Origin: Meghimatium bilineatum
Lineage: Eukaryota > Mollusca > Gastropoda > Stylommatophora > Philomycidae
Assembly (NCBI GenBank): GCA_034231615.1
Contig: CM067316.1
Span: 30,371,714-30,435,713 of the forward strand
Reading direction: 5' to 3'
DNA length: 64,000 nt
Part shown: in pieces, positions 33,378-45,200 of the stretch
Layout of the letters: every line of letters starts with the position of its first letter
How positions within the stretch are numbered: position 1 is the stretch's first letter
The notes under the pieces: model-generated
What the model was told of the DNA's origin: nothing
The model's input: only the letters and a program-made list of their open reading frames with translations
Database searches by the model: none
Program-made: the position numbers and the translations under genes

Positions 33378-34192
33378 GATCTTCCACCGTTTTGAGCGCA
33401 ACTGTGTCTAGGAATAAATTTCGTCATAAGCAACCTAACGACCGTGCCAGATGTTGTGTCAACTGCAGCGTAGGCTTCTGGGCATCTGCTATAACAGTCT
33501 ATGATATGTACAATGAACTGGTTCCCTGTCCACGAATCTGGGAAGGGGGCCTGCCAGATCAATGCTGACATTTTGCATAGCGTACTCTGATGTGTCAGTC
33601 TCCTGTAAAGGGCACTTCCGTCTCCTTCATGTTTCGCAGCATGAAGGTTTCGCATTTCGCAACTTTTTGTTGAACGTCTCTGAACAAGTTCGGCCCGTAC
33701 TACTTCCGTCTGATTGCATATACGAATTTGTCTCATCTTTCTGGCTTCTGCTCGGGTAAGTCCCATGTGCCCGTTGTCTTCGTGGTACTGTGTCAGTACT
33801 TTCGCTCGAAGCGTCGCGGGTATGTATACTCTCAGTTCAGGGTTACTTTATTTCTGTGCTATATAACATAGCATATTGTCGTTTTCGGACATGGTAAAGT
33901 CTCTCATGCTTTTGTCATCTCCATTTTTCACGAGCATCGCTCTCATCTTCCTGAGTTTCGGGTCTCTTTCTTGTTCAGCTTCGATGTCCACCTCGAGATC
34001 GGCTCCGCTCCAGTCTGTCGTAACAGTCGTTTCTTTGGTTTTACTCTGAAGAGTCATCTCGGAGCCCGTCATTTTCTCCGTCCCGCTGGTGGGTTGCGAA
34101 GCGTTGTTTTGCCTCCGTGGTTGTCTACGTTCTTCTATTTGGCGCCTTAATGTATATAAGTCAGTCTGTATGTCATCACTGGCATGTTCCAA
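33378..34192 (-). pseudogene. Integrase region of an LTR retrotransposon
   Basis: The upstream linker has AEQERDPKLRKMRAMLVKNG and MLCYIAQK (about 33960-33848). After a stop, LRVYIPATLRAKVLTQYHED and NGHMGLTRAEARK (33840-33740) correspond to the HH side of the integrase zinc domain. The catalytic core is recognisable in PFPDSWTGNQFIVHIIDCYS (about 33550-33490) and SGTVVRLLMTKFIPRHS, with the Asp of IDCYS in the second-strand position. The rest of the core toward the catalytic Glu is lost near the TA repeats. Several frame breaks show it is dead. Confidence 0.7.
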
Positions 34193-34319
34193 TCTCTTCC
34201 CCCTCTCTGTGTTCCCTGATGTTGTGTCAGCTGAAATGCCTGAATCCTTACTGTTTTTATTTGGCCCTCTTTTATCTTTTAAGGCTTAGCGGGGGCAATA
34301 GTCACGCCCTTAGTGTGCG

Positions 34320-34659
34320 CTTTGTAACTCTTCTACTGTAAACAGGCCGCCCTGTCTGCTCTCGAGCTGAATTCCACGAAAGCAAAATTTCGACGCCTTC
34401 CGTGGCAGTCTACTGGCAAGGAAACTGCCTTCACCACTCCGAACCAGCTGAAATAATTCGTTATATCTATTTCTCGTATCTTCTTATTGATGTTATTAAT
34501 GAACAGCCGGACTCCGTTACCTATACATGTGGCTGTGAATTCTCTTCTCCTCATATCCACCTCGATTCTTCCCACAATTGATCTTCTCTGGGTGGGGCTT
34601 GGATTCTGGGTTCCGCTCTGGTAAGTCCCATTCGCTGAGCGGAACTCCCGTTTCCCCAC
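34320..34659 (-). pseudogene. RRM-like segment within the LTR element
   Basis: The minus-strand frame reads VRLFINNINKKIREIDITNY, FSWFGVVKAVSLPVDCHGRR and RNFAFVEFSSRADRAA. LFINNI fits RNP2 and RNFAFVEF fits RNP1 of an RNA-recognition motif, with helix-1 sequence and a GVV/AVSLPV strand in between. It follows the gag zinc-knuckle remnant. An RRM is usual in LINE ORF1 proteins but not in gypsy gag, so it may be an acquired domain or a fused fragment of another element. Confidence 0.6.
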
Positions 34660-34699
34660 CCCGCATTATTTGTTGTATTCTCAGTCCTCGTGAATTGCC

Positions 34700-35560
34700 T
34701 GTCTTCGTGAAATGCTCTCCTTGCTCTGCCCTTTCTCTCCACAATCGAAGAATCGCCCATTTATAGTTTCTTTGGCGTGTCTCTCTCTCCTTAATCCTTC
34801 CTGTATCCAGCCACGGTGGTCGGATTCTCTACCCCGATACGTTATATCTGCTTCAGCTAGCCAGATCCCGATCCAGATTCTATCCAGATTTCGATCTTGA
34901 CTTTGGGAACCCATGTTATATTCGACCCACTTTTTTGTGCATTCTTTTCGGTTGGTATTTGGATTGCTTTTTCCAAAGTTGTATGTACGGTATAGCATCT
35001 TATGACTTCTGGCTTCAATCTATCCATAAAATAGTGTAGCAGCTGCTTGCCCACTCCTTTCTCATCCATCTCATCTGAGAACGCTTATTAGGCTAAGTTG
35101 TTAAGCATGTCCCCAAGTTCCTCTACTGATTCGTCTGGATTTTGGCTGATTTTCGCTAGTTTTGTGAGTGCATACTGACCCCCCCCCCTGAGGCTTGCAT
35201 ACTTCCTTTCTAATTCCCCTCGTAGTTACTTCCATGACTCCGTCGGAGTCTTTGCTAACCTTTTAAGGATTACCTCATCCACTAAACCACGGCTTGCTTG
35301 TAGCGCTATTATTCGTTTAGTGTCGTCATTTGCTGTTTTCGCCAGTGGATATTTCGCAATCTCACTTATCCACTCCTTGAAGCGACGCTCCTCTCCTGCG
35401 AAGGGTGTGATCGCAGTAGCTGCTCCCTGATACCCATGGCCTCCATTAAGTCATGCATCGGTCCCGTTGCGGCTTCAGCGATCTTGATTTCTGACTTCGA
35501 GCTATCATCTATATCTTTTATTCCATTCTGGGCTAATGTAATCACACGTATGCCAACCCA
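34700..35560 (-). pseudogene. Gag remnant of the LTR element
   Basis: Capsid-like sequence appears in two frames on the minus strand: PFAGEERRFKEWISEIAKYP (about 35405), TKRIIALQASRGLVDEVILK and RLAKTPTESWK, then LGDMLNNLA near 35110 and GKQLLHYFMDRLKPEVIRCY near 35050-34990. The degenerate knuckle FFDCGEKGQ near 34750 has lost cysteines. A run of nine C at 35180-35188 coincides with a frame change. It is non-functional. Confidence 0.65.
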
Positions 35561-36719
35561 GCGTCTTCAATCAGTTATGAAGTTAATAAGGGTTACAGTT
35601 TTTAACCTACACGTAACTCAGTTTATGAACAATTTTAACATGCACCTCCTTGATTATTTATTTAATTGTATGAGTTATTATTTTCAAACTAAAATGCAAT
35701 TTATAATGTGGACACAAACACAAGAAAAAAAATATATCTTCTAAAACACAACTAATCTTCACAGTTGTCTGGTACGACTGTTCCTTCTTAATTTCAAAAT
35801 ACAATACGTCGTGGTTCCCATGTAGTTACGTAACAATATCAATAGTGTTCACCACTCACTCATGTGAATTTTCATGTGAAACTTCAGTAAGAAATTGTTT
35901 CCTTATACAAACACTTCCTAACACACAATTTCAGATATTAATTGAAATTATACGTATTCTACGTTGATCGCTAATTATGGCCAGTATTCCGCGACATGAA
36001 CTGCTGATCCCAGGTTCGAATCGTCGTGGTCACATGCAACAGTGTCACCAATGTGGTTGGGTGGTGGTGGGGCTTCAACGGTTTATGCTCTGATATATAA
36101 TATAATGGGATGTGCGTTCGAAGGGGGTGATGAAAGTGGTGTTCAAGGGGGGTGTTCAGAGGGGCGGCCGATAATCTTCAATAAACATTTTAGCAACACT
36201 GTTCTTCAACCTGGTAGACTTAGACAAGGAAGTCAAGCGCTCAATGTTGCATTGTTGTATATGCTATAACATGATAAGGTGTATGTGTCGTGAACGTATG
36301 AAGTACCTAATTCCACACAGTTCTCCAATAATCATATTAAACATTTTTGAGGTACGAACGTTCAAATTTATATTTAATTTTAAACAAACCAAAATCGTTA
36401 AGAACAATGGCAAGTACAAATTCTCGTGGGAACAACAATCTAACTTTAATTAACAGCAACTGATAAATAAGTATGCTCAGTCGTAGTACCGGTCACACAG
36501 AAGACAGCATCTAAGATTAACTGGTAACTGCTGACCACAGGGTGAGTCAGAAAGCGAACACCATTTTAGAATGACGTCCTATCACAAAATCAACGGACGA
36601 CTTGGTTTGTTCGCTGCCATTTCTTCCTTCCCAAATCTCTGACTCTCTCTCTCTGACGTCGTTTTTGACGTCATTCTTCCTATACACAATTTTATATCCT
36701 CACAAACTCTGTACGCTGA
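35561..36719. other. Mostly unassigned non-coding stretch
   Basis: No gene seen. At about 35978-36025 TGGCCAGTATTCCG and AGGTTCGAATCG have A-box-like and B-box-like form at tRNA spacing and could be a SINE head. TGACGTCA at 36666-36673 is a CRE-type octamer, and ACGTC recurs near 36577 and 36655, but no transcript is nearby to link to it. Confidence 0.35.
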
Positions 36720-37127
36720 CACCCTGGTACACTCGTATTTGATTCTTTAAACATTATTTGACTCCTCCACATTATTTTTCCTGGCAGTCTATGTTATTTA
36801 CAGTATTCTTCTGTAGAACCACATACACTAATGTATTTACCATTTAATATATTAGAGTATTTATCGTTTTTGATATATTAATTGACCATTTTGTGCAATA
36901 CTAATGGACCACTCTCTGCTACACTATTTGACGCTGGGGTAATGAGTGACTAATTTGTTACAGTAATTTACCACTCTCTTTCACATGAATTGATTACTCT
37001 CTGCCACAATAATTGATAATTCTCTGCTACACTAAATGACTTTGCTGTGCAACACTAATTTATCACTCTGTTACACACTCATCGACATCTCTATGTTGCA
37101 CTAATTAATCGCTCTGCTACAGTATCA
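36720..37127. repeat. Minisatellite block, same family as 27120-28048
   Basis: Degenerate copies of ATTAATTGACCACTCTCTGC and variants such as ACACTAATTTATCACTCTG occur from about 36855 to 37127, weaker before that. Confidence 0.75.
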
Positions 37128-37270
37128 GGAAGTGTGTGGATGGGTTTTTGTACTGATACCTCTACGTATTCTCAATTATTCTTGATCAAGAAGTGTTTGG
37201 GGAGATTTTTGTGCTAATACCTCCAATTATTATTGATTGATTCTTGATCAGCAGGATTTTGGAAGAGATT
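37128..37270. repeat. Diverged tandem duplication, unit about 62 bp
   Basis: GGAAGTGTGTGGATGGGTTT...TTGATCAA and AGAAGTGTTTGGGGAGATTT...TTGATCAG are two adjacent versions of one unit. Part of a third follows (TTTTGGAAGAGATTGATCAA). Confidence 0.6.
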
Positions 37271-37807
37271 GATCAAGAAATAGCTTCACTGCACAAATAG
37301 AATTCTCATAAGAGTTCTCTAAGAAAGTAGACTCCAGATAATGCTACTATTAAGGAGAAGTATTGCACCTTCTTCTGAAAGGCTTAAGTAAGAATCAGTC
37401 ATGAATACATGGAGCTCTATGTGCTATAAATAACTCATGAACTTCATAAATACTCCTACAGCCCTATCAGAGCATATTCCATCTCTTGGTCTCTGTAACA
37501 GGCAACATTTTACATATCAGCTTGCTCTTCGGTCAGCCTTTTAATAGTATACACGACTCCAATCTGGCACCCTTGCGACCATGACAGTTTATGAATCTTT
37601 ATTACTATTAATAAATATGGATTAAAGCTGCGGTTTGATGTAACCAAATATAGAATAATTACATCCTGGAAATTCTACTAGCGGAAGGAATGGTTGCTCG
37701 AAAAATTGGATAGATTCACCAAAGACAACGATGAACAACAGTTGTCTATAAATATATTCTTTGCTATAGCAAATAAATTCGCCCAGATGCTGAATTGTGA
37801 CCAAAAG
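37271..37807. other. Non-coding stretch, nothing recognised
   Basis: No coding frame with a known domain. An 86-residue minus-strand frame at 37622-37882 has no recognisable motif and overlaps the shared repeat. Confidence 0.35.
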
Positions 37808-37925
37808 CCATGCTGAAGTCGGATGTGTCAGGCCTAAAGACGCAGAAATCGCAGCAATGCTGTAAATCATGACACAACCCATTCCGTTCTCCGGACTACA
37901 TCCTGATAATCTGCAGGAATTTGAG
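37808..37925 (+). repeat. Diverged repeat shared with 4898-5015
   Basis: Second copy of the roughly 118-bp repeat described at 4898. It leads directly into the LINE remnant. Confidence 0.5.
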
Positions 37926-38290
37926 AACGAACGCAGAAGAAGAAGATCACCCGCTATCGTCTATCGTGGAAGGACATAGGTTTCCCCAAACATCTAACAC
38001 GTCTCACTGAAACACTATACCATGAACAACAAGCAGCAGTTAGAATGGAGGGAGAACATCAGAATGGTTTCCTGTTCAAAGTAGAGTGAGACTGGGGTGC
38101 ACTCTATACCCTTATTTTTAAATATTTATGCAGATAATATAAAGTGAAATTTAAGAGAAGAACTAAAGAAAAATGAGGTTCATCGAATATGTATCGGTGG
38201 GTACAAGATTCTAGAAATAAGATATGCAGATGGCACAGTCCCCTTTACTACACATCATGAGGGACTGAAACACCTGATCACAATCACAAA
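37915..38290 (+). pseudogene. LINE reverse transcriptase fragment at the satellite edge
   Basis: Plus-strand remnants read ETLYHEQQAAVRMEGEHQNG near 38010, then in another frame VRLGCTLYPYF and LNIYADNIK near 38085-38140, and GGYKILEIRYADGTVPF and GLKHLI near 38195-38280. This follows the order of RTE/CR1-like RTs (R..CxLSP.LFN.Y, then YADD with the second Asp now Gly). The fragment is cut off where the satellite begins. Confidence 0.65.
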
Positions 38291-39905
38291 TTCTTGAGAC
38301 TAACGGGAATTGAACCAATCCGTTATACGGCACCAAATCGCCTAGCAACAATTGCACACGCGTTTTTCAGTACTTGACTAACCGCATCTCCAAAAAAGAT
38401 ACGATTTCATCAAGCCATTCAAATCGTGCACACAAAGTCACCCGAACGGACCAATCGAGACAAGGACCATTACAACAACAACAAACATCCCGTACAGGTA
38501 TTGAAATATCCTCAGTAACAACAAACACATAACATAATATCCGTATTAGTTATACAAGGGCCGATAGGTCTTCTTGTAAACATGGATAACATATATAGAC
38601 AATACAATTTTGCTTCAAATAATTGTTTATACAAGTAAATTAAAGTAGGAAGCAAGAGGACAATTTTTTTTTAAAAATTAATGAGACTAACGAGAATTGA
38701 ACCAATCCGTTCTACGGCACCAATTCGCCTAGCAACAATTGCACACGCGTTTTTCAGTACTTGACTAACCGCATCTCCAAAAAAGATGCGATTTCATCAA
38801 GCCATTCAAATCGTGCACACAAAGTCACCCGAACGGACCAATCGAGAAAAGGACCATTACAACAACAACAAACATTCCGTACAGGTATTGAAATATCCTC
38901 AGTAACAACAAACACATAACATAATATCCGTATTAGTTATACAAGGGCCGATAGGTCTTCTTGTAAACATGGATAACATATATAGACAATACAATTTTGC
39001 TTCACATAATTGTTTATACAAGTAAATTAATGTAGGAAGCCAGAGGACAATTTTTTTTTTAAATTCTTGAGACTAACGGGAATTGAACCAATCCGTTCTA
39101 CGGCACCAAATCGCCTAGCAACAATTGCACACGCGTTTTTCAGTACTTGACTAACCGCATCTCCAAAAAAGATGCGATTTCATCAAGCCATTCAAATCGT
39201 GCACACAAAGTCACCCGAACGGACCAATCGAGACAAGGACCATTACAACAACAACAAACATCCCGTACAGGTATTGAAATATCCTCAGTAACAACAAACA
39301 CATAACATAATATCCGTATTAGTTATACAAGGGCCGATAGGTCTTCTTGTAAACATGGATAACATATATAGACAATACAATTTTGCTTCAAATAATTGTT
39401 TATACAAGTAAATTAAAGTAGGAAGCCAGAGGACAATTTTTTTAAATAAATTCTTGAGACTAACTGGAATTGAACAAATCCGTTCTACGGCACCAAATCG
39501 CCTAGCAACAATTGCACACGCGTTTTTCAGTACTTGACTAACCGTATCTCCAAAAAAGATGCGATTTCATCAAGCCATTCAAATCGTGCACACAAAGTCA
39601 CCCGAACGGACCAATCGAGACAAGGACCATTACAACAACAACAAACATCCCGTACAGGTATTGAAATATCCTCAGTAACAACAAACACATAACATAATAT
39701 CCGTATTAGTTATACAAGGGCCGATAGGTCTTCTTGTAAACATGGATAACATATATAGACAATACAATTTTGCTTCAAATAATTGTTTATACAAGTAAAT
39801 TAAAGTAGGAAGCCAGAGGACAATTTTTTTTTTAAATTCTTGAGACTAACGGGAATTGAACCAATCCGTTCTACGGCACCAAATCGCCTAGCAACAATTG
39901 CACAC
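38291..39905 (-). repeat. Satellite array, inverted part (about 4.2 monomers)
   Basis: Four monomers of about 386 bp plus 66 bp, in the reverse orientation to the rest of the array. They begin at TTCTTGAGACTAACGG-type sequence near 38294, 38681, 39066, 39452 and 39839. The first abuts a dead LINE fragment. The monomers are close in sequence to the direct array, with scattered differences. Confidence 0.95.
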
Positions 39906-39922
39906 ATATTTTTTATGTTTAT
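39906..39922. other. Inversion junction spacer
   Basis: Seventeen bases, ATATTTTTTATGTTTAT, lie between the inverted monomers (ending ...TTGCACAC) and direct monomers (starting AGGATATTTC). They are not part of the monomer consensus. Confidence 0.85.
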
Positions 39923-42076
39923 AGGATATTTCAATACCTGTACGGGATGTTTGTTGTTGTTGTAATGGTCCTTGTCTCGATTGTCAGTTCGGGTGACTTT
40001 GTGTGCACGATTTGAATTGTTTGATGAAATCGCATCTTTTTTGGAGATGCGGTTAGTCAAGTACTGAAAAACGCGTGTGCAATTGTTGCTAGGCGATTTG
40101 GTGCCGTAGAACGGATTGGTTCAATTCCCGTTAGTCTCAAGAATTTAAAAAAAAAATTGTCCTCTGGCTTCCTACTTTAATTTACTTGTATAAACAATTA
40201 TTTGAAGCAAAATTGTATTGTCTATATATGTTATCCATGTTTACAAGAAGACCTATCGGCCCTTGTATAACTAATACGGATATTATGTTATGTGTTTGTT
40301 GTTACTGAGGATATTTCAATACCTGTACGGGATGTTTGTTGTTGTTGTAATGGTCCTTGTCTCGATTGGTCCGTTCGGGTGACTTTGTGTGCACGATTTG
40401 AATGGCTTGATGAAATCGCATCTTTTTTGGAGATGCGGTTAGTCAAGTACTGAAAAACGCGTGTGCAATTGTTGCTAGGCGATTTGGTGCCGTAGAACGG
40501 ATTTGTTCAATTCCCGTTAGTCTCAAGAATTTATTTTAAAAAATTGTCCTCTGGCTTCCTACTTTAATTTACTTGTATAAACAATTATTTGAAGCAAAAT
40601 TGTATTGTCTATATATGTTATCCATGTTTACAAGAAGACCTATCGGCCCTTGTATAACTAATACGGATATTATGTTATGTGTTTGTTGTTACTGAGGATA
40701 TTTCAATACCTGTACGGGATGTTTGTTGTTGTTGTAATGGTCCTTGTCTCGATTGGTCCGTTCGGGTGACTTTGTGTGCACGATTTGAATGGCTTGATGA
40801 AATCGCATCTTTTTTGGAGATGCGGTTAGTCAAGTACTGAAAATGCGTGTGCAATTGTTGCTAGGCGATTTGGTGCCGTAGAACGGATTTGTTCAATTCC
40901 CGTTAGTCTCAAGAATTTATTTAAAAAAATTGTCCTCTGGCTTCCTACTTTAATTTACTTGTATAAACAATTATTTGAAGCAAAATTGTATTGTCTATAT
41001 ATGTTATCCATGTTTACAAGAAGACCTATCGGCCCTTGTATAACTAATACGGATATTATGTTATGTGTTTGTTGTTACTGAGGATATTTCAATACCTGTA
41101 CGGGATGTTTGTTGTTGTTGTAATGGTCCTTGTCTCGATTGGTCCGTTCGGGTGACTTTGTGTGCACGATTTGAATGGCTTGATGAAATCGCATCTTTTT
41201 TGGAGATGCGGTTAGTCCAGTACTGAAAAACGCGTGTGCAATTGTTGCTAGGCGATTTGGTGCCGTAGAACGGATTGGTTCTATTCCCGTTAGTCTCAAG
41301 AATTTTAAAAAAAAAATCCTCTGGCTTCCTACTTTAATTTACTTGTATAAACAATTATTTGAAGCAAAATTGTATTGTCTATATATGTTATCCATGTTTA
41401 CAAGAAGACCTATCGGCCCTTGTATAACTAATACGGATATTATGTTATGTGTTTGTTGTTACTGAGGATATTTCAATACCTGTACGGGATGTTTGTTGTT
41501 GTTGTAATGGTCCTTGTCTCGATTGGTCCGTTTGGGTGACTTTGTGTGCACGATTTGAATGGCTTGATGAAATCGCATCTTTTTTGGAGATACGGTTAGT
41601 CAAGTACTGAAAAACGCGTGTGCAATTGTTGCTAGGCGATTTGGTGCCGTAGAACGGATTGGTTCAATTCCCGTTAGTCTCAAGAATTTAAAAAAAAAAA
41701 TTGTCCTCTGGCTTCCTACTTTAATTTACTTGTATAAACAATTATTTGAAGCAAAATTGTATTTTCTATATATGTTATCCATGTTTACAAGAAGACCTAT
41801 CGGCCCTTGTATAACTAATACGGATATTATGTTATGTGTTTGTTGTTACTGAGGATATTTCAATACCTGTACGGGATGTTTGTTGTTGTTGTAATGGTCC
41901 TTGTCTCGATTGGTCCGTTCGGGTGACTTTGTGTGCACGATTTGAATGGCTTGATGAAATCGCATCTTTTTTGGAGATGCGGTTATTCAAGTACTGAAAA
42001 ACGCGTGTGCAATTGTTGCTAGGCGATTTGGTGCCGTAGAACGGATTGGTTCAATTCCCGTTAGTCTCAAGAATTC

Positions 42077-42085
42077 TTTTTTTTT
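42077..42085 (+). terminator. T9 run downstream of the tRNA-like module (variant monomers only)
   Basis: Most monomers have an A-run of 7-13 after the tRNA-like segment. This monomer and those near 48266, 49813, 50201, 50977 and 62967 have T9-T10 instead, which could stop RNA polymerase III on the plus strand. Versions near 56015 and 59880 have the T-run broken by an A. Confidence 0.35.
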
Positions 42086-42239
42086 AAATTGTCCTCTGGC
42101 TTCCTACTTTAATTTACTTGTATAAACAATTATTTGAAGCAAAATTGTATTGTCTATATATGTTATCCATGTTTACAAGAAGACCTATCGGCCCTTGTAT
42201 AACTAATACGGATATTATGTTATGTGTTTGTTGTTACTG

Positions 42240-45200
42240 AGGATATTTCAATACCTGTACGGGATGTTTGTTGTTGTTGTAATGGTCCTTGTCTCGATTG
42301 GTCCGTTCTGGTGACTTTGTGTGCACGATTTGAATGGCTTGATTAAATCGCATCTTTTTTGGAGATGCGGTTAGTCAAGTACTGAAAAACGCGTGTGCAA
42401 TTGTTGCTAGGCGATTTGGTGCCGTAGAACGGATTGGTTCAATTCCCGTTAGTCTCAAGAATTTAAAAAAAAAATTGTCCTCTGGCTTCCTACTTTAATT
42501 TACTTGTATAAACAATTATTTGAAGCAAAATTGTATTGTCTATATATGTTATCCATGTTTACAAGAAGACCTATCGGCCCTTGTATAACTAATACGGATA
42601 TTATGTTATGTGTTTGTTGTTACTGAGGATATTTCAATACCTGTACGGGATGTTTGTTGTTGTTGTAATGGTCCTTGTCTCGATTGGTCCGTTCGGGTGA
42701 CTTTGTGTGCACGATTTGAATGGCTTGATGAAATCGCATCTTTTTTGGAGATACGGTTAGTCAAGTACTGAAAAACGCGTGTGCAATTGTTGCTAGGCGA
42801 TTTGGTGCCGTAGAACGGATTGGTTCAATTCCCGTTAGTCTCATGAATTTAAAAAAAAAATTGTCCTCTGGCTTCCTACTTTAATTTACTTGTATAAACA
42901 ATTATTTGAAGCAAAATTGTATTGTCTATATATGTTATCCATGTTTACAAGAAGACCTATCGGCCCTTGTATAACTAATACGGATATTATGTTATGTGTT
43001 TGTTGTTACTGAGGATATTTCAATACCTGTACGGGATGTTTGTTGTTGTTGTAATGGTCCTTGTCTCGATTGGTCCGTTCGGGTGACTTTGTGTGCACGA
43101 TTTGAATGGCTTGATGAAATCGCATCATTTTTGGAGATGCGGTTAGTCAAGTACTGAAAAACGCGTGTGCAATTGTTGCTAGGCGATTTGGTGCCGTAGA
43201 ACGGATTTGTTCAATTCCCGTTAGTCTCAAGAATTTAAAAAAAAAATTGTCCTCTGGCTTCCTACTTTAATTTACTTGTATAAACAATTATTTGAAGCAA
43301 AATTGTATTGTCTATATATGTTATCCATGTTTACAAGAAGACCTATCGGCCCTTGTATAACTTATACGAATATTATGTTATGTGTTGTTGTTACTGAGGA
43401 TATTTCAATACCTGTACGGGATGTTTGTTGTTGTTGTAATGGTCCTTGTCTCGATTGGTCCGTTCGGGTGACTTTGTGTGCACGATTTGAATGGCTTGAT
43501 GAAATCGCATCTTTTTTGGAGATGCGGTTAGTCAAGTACTGAAAAAGGCGTGTGCAATTGTTGCTACGCGATTTGGTGCCGTAGAACGGATTGGTTCAAT
43601 TCCCGTTAGTCTCAAGAATTTTAAAAAAAAAATTGTCCTCTGGCTTCCTACTTTAATTTACTTGTATAAACAATTATTTGAAGCAAAATTGTATTGTCTA
43701 TATATGTTATCCATGTTTACAAGAAGACCTATCGGCCCTTGTATAACTAATACGGATATTATGTTATGTGTTTGTTGTTACTGAGGATATTTCAATACCT
43801 GTACGGGATGTTTGTTGTTGTTGTAATGGTCCTTGTCTCGATTGGTCCGTTCGGGTGACTTTGTGTGCACGATTTGAATGGCTTGATGAAATCGCATCTT
43901 TTTTGGAGATACGGTTAGTCAAGTACTGAAAAACGCGTGTGCAATTGTTGCTAGGCGATTTGGTGCCGTAGAACGGATTGGTTCAATTCCCGTTAGTCTC
44001 AAGAATTTATTTAAAAAAATTGTCCTCTGGCTTCCTACTTTAATTTACTTGTATAAACAATTATTTGAAGCAAAATTGTATTGTCTATATATGTTATCCA
44101 TGTTTACAAGAAGACCTATCGGCCCTTGTATAACTAATACGGATATTATGTTATGTGTTTGTTGTTACTGAGGATATTTCAATACCTGTACGGGATGTTT
44201 GTTGTTGTTGTAATGGTCCTTGTCTCGATTGGTCCGTTCGGGTGACTTTGTGTGCACGATTTGAATGGCTTGATGAAATCGCATCTTTTTTGGAGATACG
44301 GTTAGTCAAGTACTGAAAAACGCGTGTGCAATTGTTGCTAGGCGATTTGGTGCCGTAGTTCGGATTGGTTCAATTCCCGTTAGTCTCAAGAATTTAAAAA
44401 AAAGAAATTGTCCTCTGGCTTCCTACTTTAATTTACTTGTATAAACAATTATTTGAAGCAAAATTGTATTGTCTATATATGTTATCCATGTTTACAAGAA
44501 GACCTATCGGCCCTTGTATAACTAATACGGATATTATGTTATGTGTTTGTTGTTACTGAGGATATTTCAATACCTGTACGGGATGTTTGTTGTTGTTGTA
44601 ATGGTCCTTGTCTCGATTGGTCCGTTCGGGTGACTTTGTGTGCACGATTTGAATGGCTTGATGAAATCGCATCTTTTTTGGAGATACGGTTAGTCAAGTA
44701 CTGAAAAACGCGTGTGCAATTGTTGCTAGGCGATTTGGTGCCGTAGAACGGATTGGTTCAATTCCCGTTAGTCTCATGAATTTAAAAAAAAAATTGTCCT
44801 CTGGCTTCCTACTTTAATTTACTTGTATAAACAATTATTTGAAGCAAAATTGTATTGTCTATATATGTTATCCATGTTTACAAGAAGACCTATCGGCCCT
44901 TGTATAACTAATACGGATATTATGTTATGTGTTTGTTGTTACTGAGGATATTTCAATACCTGTACGGGATGTTTGTTGTTGTTGTAATGGTCCTTGTCTC
45001 GATTGGTCCGTTCGGGTGACTTTGTGTGCACGATTTGAATGGCTTGATGAAATCGCATCATTTTTGGAGATGCGGTTAGTCAAGTACTGAAAAACGCGTG
45101 TGCAATTGTTGCTAGGCGATTTGGTGCCGTAGAACGGATTTGTTCAATTCCCGTTAGTCTCAAGAATTTAAAAAAAAAATTGTCCTCTGGCTTCCTACTT

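Larger units (their letters stand above)
33378..35560 (-). mobile_element. Degraded Ty3/gypsy-like LTR retrotransposon (internal region)
   Basis: On the minus strand, gag, a zinc-knuckle remnant, an RRM-like segment, an integrase N-terminal linker and an integrase core occur in order. Protease and reverse transcriptase are not seen, so a large internal deletion or recombination is likely. No LTR pair was recognised. The flanks are minisatellite-derived or unassigned. The order gag then integrase downstream fits Ty3/gypsy-type elements, but without RT the clade is uncertain. Confidence 0.65.

Noticed and set aside
36666..36673. CRE octamer TGACGTCA as a promoter element
   Set aside because: No transcript start or coding exon is nearby, and a single octamer is expected by chance at this scale.
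40308..40694. CENP-B box in the satellite monomer
   Set aside because: I compared TTCAATACCTGTACGGG and GTTCGGGTGA with the TTCG....A..CGGG core. The spacing and the TTCG part do not fit.
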